Shown: positions 7,199-11,885 of the stretch, in pieces
Position numbering within the stretch: position 1 is the first letter of the stretch
How the letters are laid out: each line of letters begins with the position of its first letter
Source: Candidatus Woesearchaeota archaeon
GTDB lineage: Archaea > Nanobdellota > Nanobdellia > Woesearchaeales > DSVV01
Length of the DNA stretch: 12,543 nt
Assembly (NCBI GenBank): GCA_016215305.1
Contig: JACRKI010000141.1
Span: 1 to 12,543 of the forward strand
Direction: 5' to 3'
Program-made: the position numbers and the translations under genes
Notes under the pieces: generated by a model
The model's input: the letters and a program-made list of their open reading frames with translations, nothing else
Databases searched by the model: none
What the model was told of the DNA's origin: nothing

Positions 7199-7633
7199 AT
7201 GAGCCTCACGGAATGGACAACCACCTTTGTCAAACATAAAGACATGATGAAACAGCAGATTCTTTCTCTTGAAGAAAAGCATGGCGCTGTTCATGCTGTC
7301 ATGAAGGGTGACAAAAAACAGGATTATTTTATTTTCGAAAAAGCAGTGGATATGAAATATATCGAAGACGCTGGCAAAAAAAGTGACGCTGATCCGAATT
7401 ATTCCATCAATGTTGTTTGTTACAATACTTCTGAGAATTTGAAATTGCTCGTCCAGCATTGGAAAGAATGCGCGGTGCACACTCGGTTGTTATTTTATTT
7501 TGTCAATCCAAAATCTTCAACTGATGTGAAGTGGACCATTAATCCGTGGCTTCATAATCGCATCAGTGATCCTGCTTCTTTAGAAACTGGCTTGAAAAGC
7601 ATGTTCAGTATGGTTGAGGAATGGAAGGGATAA
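7199..7633 (+). CDS. Hypothetical protein, 144 residues
   Basis: I do not recognise this family. The protein is soluble and mixed alpha/beta: an N-terminal amphipathic helix (residues about 3-27), a strand-like stretch (AVHAVMKG, then DYFIFEKAV), a strand SINVVCYN, a helix with LKLLVQHWKEC, a strand RLLFYFVNP, and a basic/aromatic C-terminal part (VKWTINPWLHNRI) ending in an amphipathic helix. The segment DVKWTINPWLHNRISD and two cysteines stand out, but no metal site or nucleotide loop is evident. A well-placed TATA box and codon use like the neighbours support a real gene. Its stop lies five bases before the first tRNA-Gly-derived repeat unit, so its 3' untranslated region would contain that repeat. 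Confidence 0.75.
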   Translation: MSLTEWTTTFVKHKDMMKQQILSLEEKHGAVHAVMKGDKKQDYFIFEKAVDMKYIEDAGKKSDADPNYSINVVCYNTSENLKLLVQHWKECAVHTRLLFYFVNPKSSTDVKWTINPWLHNRISDPASLETGLKSMFSMVEEWKG

Positions 7634-7638
7634 AAAAT

Positions 7639-7818
7639 GCACCAGCCGGGATTCCACCGAACGAAGTGAGCGTGGCACCAAAAATCACAAAGGGATTTTT
7701 GCGTGTGTTCAAATCCCGTAACGAAAATGCACCAGCCGGGATTCCACCGAACGAAGTGAGCGTGGCACCAAAAATCACAAAGGGATTTTTGCGTGTGTTC
7801 AAATCCCGTAACGAAAAT
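7639..7818 (-). repeat. Two identical 90-bp tandem units derived from the 3' end of tRNA-Gly
   Basis: Units 7639-7728 and 7729-7818 are identical, and the tRNA gene follows in register at 7819. Each unit begins (plus strand) with 15 bases identical to the tRNA-Gly 3' end (GCACCAGCCGGGATT). Then come a 22-nt hairpin (7654-7675 and 7744-7765), an 8-bp hairpin CAAAAATC/GATTTTTG (7769-7776 with 7784-7791 in unit 2), and GTTCAAATCCCG, an inverted copy of the tRNA's T-arm half. With the extra AAAAT, a 20-bp direct repeat flanks each core three times. A related unit sits at tRNA-Ser (8763-8876). Confidence 0.9.
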
Positions 7819-7908
7819 GCACCAGCCGGGATTTGAACCCGGGTCGCAAGCTCGTTCCGATGCATTGCATCTTGGGAAGCTCGAATCCTACGACTGGACT
7901 ACTGATGC
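7818..7908 (-). tRNA. tRNA-Gly(CCC) with 20-nt intron
   Basis: On the minus strand the acceptor GCATCAG pairs with CTGGTGC, with discriminator A. The D-stem GTCC/GGAT, anticodon stem CGAGC/GCTTG and T-arm CCGGG-TTCAAAT-CCCGG are clear. The loop TTCCCA-A is interrupted after position 37 by a 20-nt intron (7853-7872). The BHB is textbook: central helix TTCC/GGAA, 3-nt bulges CAA and CGA, and an intron stem GATGC/GCATC with loop AAT. The anticodon is CCC. The mature length is 71 nt and CCA is not encoded. A TATA-like TTTTAATAG at 7932-7940 lies about 28 bp upstream. The 3' end is duplicated twice downstream. Confidence 0.95.
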
Positions 7909-7941
7909 ACAAAAACAGAAAAGAATATTTCTTTTAATAGT

Positions 7942-8691
7942 TTACGGGAATGGGATCTTAAGAAAATCTCCTCTTTTCCATTGAAGAGAATACTTATTAT
8001 CTGGAGTAGGGATTCCAGGTAAATTTGCCCATCGAAGTATGACCATATCTTCGCGGTATAAAATTCCTTCTCTCATCGCGTTCTCATATGCTTCTGTTCC
8101 TTTTGTTATTCCTTTCGCTGCATATTGTCCTTCATTCCAAGCAACAACAGACGGATTGGCATATCCAGGAATTCTTCCGCTATAATTTCTTTCTCCTTCA
8201 CCTGCTGCTGGTGTTTTTGGATTATAATCATGCAGGGTATACTCTCCAATTTTCTCGTCTTTGAAGTACACATTCCAGCGTAAGAAAAAGGAATTTCCTT
8301 GGGATACGGGCATTTCAGGACCTTTTCGTAATGCAACATCTATTAGAGTAGTATCTGCTTGTGATGCAAGATATCTTTCGAGATGATCTCTCAGATATCT
8401 TGAAAATGATTCTGCATATGGTAATGATAATGGTTCTGGGGTTGTTTGCACTCTTCCAGGAATGTAGACTTCTTCTCGATGTCCTAATTCATTTCTTCTT
8501 CCACTATATACTCGTACTTGACCAACTGGATCTCCCTCTGCGGTGTGAATTCTCCACCTATGATAATCCTCGCCATGATTTACAAATTCTGGTCCTGTAA
8601 CAACAAGTCCATCTAAAGAAATTGGAAGCCTGTTTCTCAATAAAGCAGGAATCTCAACCCCAACAACTTCGTCGCTCATTTTTTTGCTCAC
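7942..8691 (-). CDS. Hypothetical protein, 249 residues
   Basis: I do not recognise this protein. It has no signal peptide or membrane segment. Strand-rich stretches (DYHRWRIHTAEGDPVGQVRVYSG and, later, FFLRWNVYFKDEKIGEYTLHDYN) look like two related beta-sheet halves with a similar order: an RW.. strand, a turn, then a G-Q/E-V/Y strand. Between them lies a helix rich in Arg, Glu and Leu (ESFSRYLRDHLERYL). The C-terminal third is rich in Gly, Pro and Trp (VILRWANLPGIPTPD). A duplicated beta domain with an intervening helix is therefore possible. The start at 8691 has GAGTGAG about eight bases upstream; MSDE at 8679 is an alternative. A TATA-like GAATTTAAATG at 8729-8739 sits upstream. Confidence 0.75.
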   Translation of the reverse strand: MSKKMSDEVVGVEIPALLRNRLPISLDGLVVTGPEFVNHGEDYHRWRIHTAEGDPVGQVRVYSGRRNELGHREEVYIPGRVQTTPEPLSLPYAESFSRYLRDHLERYLASQADTTLIDVALRKGPEMPVSQGNSFFLRWNVYFKDEKIGEYTLHDYNPKTPAAGEGERNYSGRIPGYANPSVVAWNEGQYAAKGITKGTEAYENAMREGILYREDMVILRWANLPGIPTPDNKYSLQWKRGDFLKIPFP

Positions 8692-8728
8692 TCTTCTAAA
8701 ACAAAGAACATTTTGCTGAACGAACTAG

Positions 8729-8739
8729 AATTTAAATGT
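8729..8739 (-). promoter_or_regulatory. TATA-like box upstream of the 249-residue gene
   Basis: CATTTAAATTC on the minus strand is centred about 43 bp before the start at 8691, leaving room for a short leader that contains the Shine-Dalgarno-like GAGTGAG. Confidence 0.45.
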
Positions 8740-8762
8740 TTTGATTTGTGGAAAAATAAAAA

Positions 8763-8876
8763 GCGCCACGGCTCGGATTCCGCTGAGCGAAGCGAACGCG
8801 GCACCAAAAATCCGCAGATTTTTGCGTGTGTTCAAATCCGACCGCAGGAAAATATGTTGATTTGAAAAAATAAAAA
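8763..8876 (-). repeat. tRNA-Ser 3'-end-derived unit homologous to the tRNA-Gly units
   Basis: A 17-bp copy of the tRNA-Ser 3' end (8763-8779) repeats at 8877-8893 inside the real tRNA, giving a 114-bp period. The A/T-rich flank (GATTTG, then AAAAATAAAAA) is duplicated as well. Between them lie the same parts as at tRNA-Gly: a 22-nt hairpin (8780-8801), hairpin CAAAAATC/GATTTTTG (8805-8812 with 8817-8824), a 23-nt stretch identical to the Gly unit (8817-8839), and GTTCAAATCCGA (8830-8841), the inverted copy of this tRNA's own T-arm half. Confidence 0.88.
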
Positions 8877-8877
8877 G

Positions 8878-8961
8878 CGCCACGGCTCGGATTTGAACCG
8901 AGATATCCTTGCGGAAACAAGATTTCCAGTCTTGCGGAGTACCAGATTGTCCCACCGTGGC
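8878..8961 (-). tRNA. tRNA-Ser(GGA)
   Basis: Minus strand: acceptor GCCACGG/CCGTGGC, discriminator G (the serine identity base), D-stem GGA/TCC around AATCTGGTA, anticodon stem CAAGA/TCTTG with loop CTGGAAA (anticodon GGA), a 15-nt variable arm with stem TCC/GGA, and T-arm CTCGG-TTCAAAT-CCGAG. There is no intron. CCA is not encoded. A TATA box (CTTTATAAA, 8991-8999) is about 34 bp upstream. A T-rich terminator follows the 3' end. Confidence 0.96.
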
Positions 8962-9021
8962 AATACTTTAATTCATTAGATGGATGGTTTCTTTATAAAA
9001 GTTATTCTCACATTTGCAGTT

Positions 9022-9033
9022 TATTTTTTAAAT
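9022..9033 (+). promoter_or_regulatory. TATA box of the methyltransferase-like gene
   Basis: TATTTTTTAAAT is centred about 31 bp before the ATG at 9059, consistent with leaderless transcription. The tRNA-Ser promoter diverges from the same short region. Confidence 0.5.
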
Positions 9034-9058
9034 CAAAACGCATTACTTCCTAAAGACT

Positions 9059-9787
9059 ATGAGAAATTACCTTACTTCGAAGTCTTTTGAAGATCACCTT
9101 AAAGATAGGAAAAGGAGAATGCGAAGTGGACGCACACCTATACATCGAGAACGTGTAGAGCCTGTGCTCTCTCCAGAAATCTTATCCATTCGTGAATTTT
9201 ATCATTGGATAGATATGGGTGGAATAACACCTGTCCCTATAAACGAGAATGGAAGAGTTCGTATTCTTCAACAAACAGCTATTGATGATATCATTTATGC
9301 ACTCCTTTTGTTTAAAGAAAATTATCCTCAAGAAAAATCTTCGATCTTTGTCGACTTGGGATCTAACGATGGAAGAGTTGTTGCAGTAGCATCTGCACTC
9401 GGGTACAGAAGTTATGGAATTGAGCTTGACAAAGGAGCATACAAATTGGCATCAGATTATTTTACTGCGCTTCAGTCTCAAGTTTCGTCCTTAGAGCATG
9501 CAACCCTTTATCATGGAGATTATTCGGATAGAGAATTAACAAGTACTATCTCCTTTAAAGATGCTTCTGTGTTTTACAATTATGACGATAGTAATGTGGG
9601 TGAAATTGCGGCACTTATTGTACAACAAGGTAAATCTGGCGCATTTTTTCTTCTCCATGCCTATGCAGACTATAGTGCGAGAATACCATTACGGCTTATT
9701 GCTGTACTCGACTCACAAAAGAGGAAGTATAATCCTCCTCTCTTTGATGTTTTTCAAAAACCTCCTCCTTACTTAAGGAAGAGATAA
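9059..9787 (+). CDS. SAM-dependent methyltransferase-like protein
   Basis: The 242-residue protein has a Rossmann-type methyltransferase core from about residue 70. VDLGSNDGRVV (98-108) is motif I, the S-adenosylmethionine-binding loop. YGIELD with E122 is the motif II acid that binds the ribose. HGDYSD (about 152-157) is in the place of motif III. VFYNYDDSN (171-179) is a motif IV-like segment after strand 4. The spacing and the aromatic YNYDDSN resemble the DOT1-like/small class I group, but the substrate cannot be deduced. The N-terminal 60 residues are basic (HLKDRKRRMRSGR) and may contact nucleic acid. The last 15 bases overlap the tail of the convergent mutY remnant. Confidence 0.8.
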   Translation: MRNYLTSKSFEDHLKDRKRRMRSGRTPIHRERVEPVLSPEILSIREFYHWIDMGGITPVPINENGRVRILQQTAIDDIIYALLLFKENYPQEKSSIFVDLGSNDGRVVAVASALGYRSYGIELDKGAYKLASDYFTALQSQVSSLEHATLYHGDYSDRELTSTISFKDASVFYNYDDSNVGEIAALIVQQGKSGAFFLLHAYADYSARIPLRLIAVLDSQKRKYNPPLFDVFQKPPPYLRKR

Positions 9788-10482
9788 TAAATTATTCTGC
9801 TTCCTTACCAATCCATCTTTCTCCAACTGTGCCAAAATCTCTTCAAACTTTTCCTTTTCCCGCTTGATGTTTTGCCTAAGAAGTTGCTCATAGATTTCAT
9901 TCTTGTCTTGATTATCTTGTCTGGTGAGCAATTTCAGAATCGTTCCCCGCACAATTCTATCTGATTCTTTGAATGGCACTCCTTTCTTCTTCTGCCGCGT
10001 TGCTTCATGCCTTTCTGCATTATTTTTTGACGCGCAAAATTGCTGCAGCGGACAATCGCTGCACTTTGGATTCTTCGCAGTGCAAAACAACGCGCCAATG
10101 TCCATCAATGCATTGTGCCACTCTCTTGATCTTTCTTTTGGCGCCAATTCCTGCGCAATTGCCTGGATGTTGTCTGCTTTGTTTCAATTGCCTGTGCGCA
10201 ATTTTGAAGGTAGAGCGCTCGTCTGTTATATCCCAATCCAGACCACGCCTTGAGGACTTCTGCAGTTGGTGCGTTTGCCAATACTTTTGTCGTTGGAAAT
10301 TGTTCCAGAAACGCGTTGTATTTTGGAATCACTCTGTCCACTTGCGTTTGCTGCAGCATCATTTCCGAGACAAGGATTTTGTAGGGATCTGTTGTTTGCC
10401 GCCAGGGAAGTTTTCTTCCATTTTCTTCATACCATGAAAGGATTGCTTGCTGAAATTTTTGTTTTATTTTTTCGACTGACAT
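9773..10482 (-). pseudogene. mutY: MutY adenine DNA glycosylase remnant lacking the catalytic core
   Basis: MutY removes adenine mispaired with 8-oxoguanine or guanine. The N-terminal frame (from 10482) encodes WYEENGRKLPWRQTTDPYK, SEMMLQQTQVDRVIPKY with the catalytic Glu, and SGLGYNRRALYLQNCAQAI. The C-terminal frame (ending 9773) encodes ADNIQAIAQELAPKERSREW, ALMDIGALFC and a correct 4Fe-4S loop, C-x6-C-x2-C-x5-C, followed by a winged-helix-like tail. They meet near 10170-10182 in different frames. About 65 residues normally lie between, carrying the helix-hairpin-helix (LPGIGxxTA) and the catalytic Asp (DxNVxRV). Both are absent from all frames. The product would be inactive. A TTTAAA at 10505-10510 gives it a promoter. 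Misassembly is the alternative. Confidence 0.85.
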
Positions 10483-10504
10483 CTTCTCTTAAATAATAGA
10501 AATG

Positions 10505-10510
10505 TTTAAA
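10505..10510 (-). promoter_or_regulatory. TATA box of the mutY remnant
   Basis: TTTAAA, in a T-rich context on the minus strand, lies about 25 bp from the ATG at 10482, the leaderless spacing seen at other genes here. Confidence 0.45.
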
Positions 10511-10522
10511 AAAGGTTCCGAA

Positions 10523-10567
10523 TAAATTCCTTACATTCGCAACTTTTGCTGCTCATGAAGGAATTTA
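10523..10567 (+). repeat. Palindromic repeat, copy B
   Basis: TAAATTCCTT and AAGGAATTTA form a perfect 10-bp stem. The interior has ACATTC beside the left arm and CTCATG beside the right arm, as in copy A (3225-3268). Copy C follows in inverted orientation 24 bp later. Confidence 0.65.
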
Positions 10568-10571
10568 ACAA

Positions 10572-10602
10572 GAAGATATTTAACCTCAGGTTAAAATTCT
10601 TC
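10572..10602. repeat. Imperfect inverted repeat between palindromic copies B and C
   Basis: GAAGATATTTAACCT and AGGTTAAAATTCTTC are 15-base arms around a single C. They pair except at two central positions. The inner TTTAACCT/AGGTTAAA (10579-10595) is perfect. The right arm overlaps the left arm of copy C. Confidence 0.6.
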
Positions 10603-10668
10603 ATGAGGAAACATACTTGGCAGGAGCGAAGTGACTATCTCCACTTGTTTCCGAATGCAAGAATTTTA
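10592..10668 (-). repeat. Palindromic repeat, copy C, long form abutting the tRNA
   Basis: TAAAATTCTT and AAGAATTTTA (10-bp arms) enclose GGAAAC/GTTTCC (10607-10612 with 10647-10652) and GGAG/CTCC (10623-10626 with 10639-10642). Read on the minus strand it has GCATTC beside the left arm and CTCATG beside the right arm, as in copies A and B, with an extra inner hairpin. On the plus strand, GAGCGAAGTGA (10624-10634) is the module shared with the tRNA-linked units. It ends two bases before the next tRNA. Confidence 0.65.
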
Positions 10669-10670
10669 TT

Positions 10671-10745
10671 GACGGTGTAACTCAGCCTGGTAAGAGTGCC
10701 ACGCTCATAACGTGGATGTCGTGGGTTCAAAGCCCATCACCGTCA
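10671..10745 (+). tRNA. tRNA with CAT anticodon (elongator Met or Ile2)
   Basis: Acceptor GACGGTG/CACCGTC with discriminator A, D-stem ACTC/GAGT, anticodon stem CCACG/CGTGG with loop CTCATAA, variable loop ATGTC, T-arm GTGGG-TTCAAAG-CCCAT. There is no intron and CCA is not encoded. The initiator features I would expect (a G-rich end to the anticodon stem) are missing, so elongator Met or the Ile tRNA with a modified C34 remain. A run of seven T residues (10748-10754) follows as terminator. Confidence 0.93.
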
Positions 10746-10747
10746 CC

Positions 10748-10754
10748 TTTTTTT
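10748..10754 (+). terminator. Oligo-T terminator after the CAT-anticodon tRNA
   Basis: Seven T residues start three bases after the discriminator base, the usual archaeal termination signal. Confidence 0.6.
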
Positions 10755-10909
10755 CTTTAAAAACCATTTTCGCAAATCTTTCGAGTTTCTTGGAAACTTT
10801 TCAATAGACAAAGAAATTTCTGAAAATCTTTCAAAATCTCTGAAAAGTTTCCGATCTTCTCGTCGGTAGATTAATTAATAAGTTTACTCTAAAAAATGAT
10901 GAGGCTTAT

Positions 10910-11017
10910 GCTGAGGTGGCTGAATCTGGTCAAGGCGGAGATCTGATGAAGCTCTAAGAGCTCCAGTCAATCTCTTACGTTTCACGACGTTTGCGGGTTC
11001 AAATCCCGTCCTCAGCG
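10910..11017 (+). tRNA. Class II tRNA with 20-nt intron and GAT anticodon (isotype conflict)
   Basis: Acceptor GCTGAGG/CCTCAGC with discriminator G, D-arm containing AATCTGGTCAA, anticodon stem GAGAT/ATCTC, an 18-nt variable arm with stem ACGT/ACGT, and T-arm GCGGG-TTCAAAT-CCCGT. The intron (10949-10968) has a BHB like that of tRNA-Gly: helix CTGA/CCAG (one mismatch), bulges TGA and TCA, intron stem AGCTC/GAGCT with loop TAA. Splicing gives loop CTGATGA, anticodon GAT (Ile). A long variable arm belongs to Ser or Leu tRNAs, not Ile. The D-arm and 88-nt mature length are Leu-like; G73 is Ser-like. A TATA-like tract is at 10870-10882. Six T residues at 11022-11027 form a terminator. Confidence 0.88.
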
Positions 11018-11021
11018 CCTC

Positions 11022-11027
11022 TTTTTT
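11022..11027 (+). terminator. Oligo-T terminator after the class II tRNA
   Basis: Six T residues begin five bases after the tRNA 3' end. Confidence 0.55.
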
Positions 11028-11054
11028 CTTTTAAGAATTTAAATGTTGTTATAA

Positions 11055-11567
11055 TTATCTAGAACTATCCTCAAATTTCATCAACGCAGCAAAATATTCC
11101 TGTTGCGCAGCAAATCCATGATGTGCTTCTCTTGCCTGCGGATCATGAAATCTCTTATCCATATACATAATCTCCGGAGCAGTATTTGGCGCGCAATAAT
11201 GCAAAGGAAGAATTCCTGCTCTCCCTACTCCAATCATGTGCTTCTCCGCAAATCCATCTGCGTTTCTATCCACATATGTTATTGGTTCAGTTCCTGCATG
11301 TTCAATGACAAGCGTGATTCCACTTGCTTCTACATAAGAAAGTGTTTCTACTGCATTATCAATATCTATTTTCTTTCTATATTCTTTTCTATGGCTTATT
11401 CCAAGAATGTTTTCTATTTGCTGTTTTGTGGGAGCCGCACCTCGTGTAACCATTTCTTCTGCGTATGTTCGTTCATGAAACGGATTCATCTGTGTATAAT
11501 CCCACGTTTCATATCCCCCTACTGCTCCAGTAAAGAGAAGTCCTGCTTTGATAATAAACCCCCTCAT
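11055..11567 (-). CDS. Hypothetical membrane-anchored protein, 170 residues
   Basis: I do not recognise the family. I chose the ATG at 11567 because TTAAATAG (11594-11602) sits about 30 bp before it, the leaderless spacing of neighbouring genes. ATG 11612 or a TTG at 11648 would lengthen the protein. From 11567 it begins MRGFIIKAGLLFTGAVGGYE, a basic residue then a hydrophobic stretch of about 16 residues, which suggests a signal sequence or membrane anchor with the rest outside the cytoplasm. A central YVDRNADGFAE resembles a DxNxDG calcium-binding loop common in archaeal surface proteins. The C-terminal half contains single Cys (HYCAPNTAPEIMY) and a His-rich segment (AREAHHGFA). No catalytic motif is evident. 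Confidence 0.65.
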   Translation of the reverse strand: MRGFIIKAGLLFTGAVGGYETWDYTQMNPFHERTYAEEMVTRGAAPTKQQIENILGISHRKEYRKKIDIDNAVETLSYVEASGITLVIEHAGTEPITYVDRNADGFAEKHMIGVGRAGILPLHYCAPNTAPEIMYMDKRFHDPQAREAHHGFAAQQEYFAALMKFEDSSR

Positions 11568-11593
11568 AAAGCCAGACTGATAGTGGAAATCGC

Positions 11594-11602
11594 TATTTAA
11601 GC
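11594..11602 (-). promoter_or_regulatory. TATA box of the 170-residue unknown gene
   Basis: On the minus strand CTTAAATAG is centred about 31 bp before the preferred ATG at 11567. It argues against the longer start codons, which would place the promoter inside the gene. Confidence 0.5.
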
Positions 11603-11725
11603 ATTCTGACATAAATCGTGGAAAAAAGTTACTTGGAATTGATGACAAAAAGAATACTTCTCACGCACCAGCAACGCCACTTGACCACAATAATTATTAT
11701 TTAAAATAATGAAAATAATACATAT

Positions 11726-11766
11726 CCCAATTTTTCTCAAAGAGATTTGTCAAAAGAAAAATTGGG
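11726..11766. repeat. 12-bp inverted repeat downstream of the eL15 gene
   Basis: CCCAATTTTTCT and AGAAAAATTGGG pair perfectly around a 17-nt spacer. It lies about 120 bases after the eL15 stop as read on the minus strand and before the next minus-strand promoter, so it may shape the 3' end of the eL15 transcript. It does not match palindromic copies A-C. Confidence 0.5.
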
Positions 11767-11885
11767 TCCCCCGAGGTGGTGCTTTTTCTGGTTCGTGTGT
11801 TTTGTTCTGCGGTTTCCTGAAAAGATAACCTGAAACCAAAAAGAAAATAATTAAGAAAATAAAGACAGAAAAAAAATAAAAGAAA

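Noticed and set aside
7639..7818. The perfect tandem repeats as a CRISPR array or a repeat protein
   Set aside because: The units are contiguous 90-bp copies without variable spacers. The open frames running through them on both strands exist only because 90 is divisible by three and they translate tRNA-derived sequence.
9924..10437. Two long plus-strand open frames opposite mutY (9924-10253 and 9973-10437)
   Set aside because: They run antisense to clearly recognisable MutY coding sequence and show no family motif of their own.
9773..10482. The mutY gap as an intron or programmed frameshift joining two active halves
   Set aside because: Essential core residues are missing from every frame, so no splicing or frameshift of the present sequence could restore an active enzyme.
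10910..11017. Reading the tRNA as Ser(TGA) by shifting the anticodon stem one base
   Set aside because: The shift would put C at position 33, which is almost always U, and breaks the 3-nt bulge spacing of the intron's splice structure.
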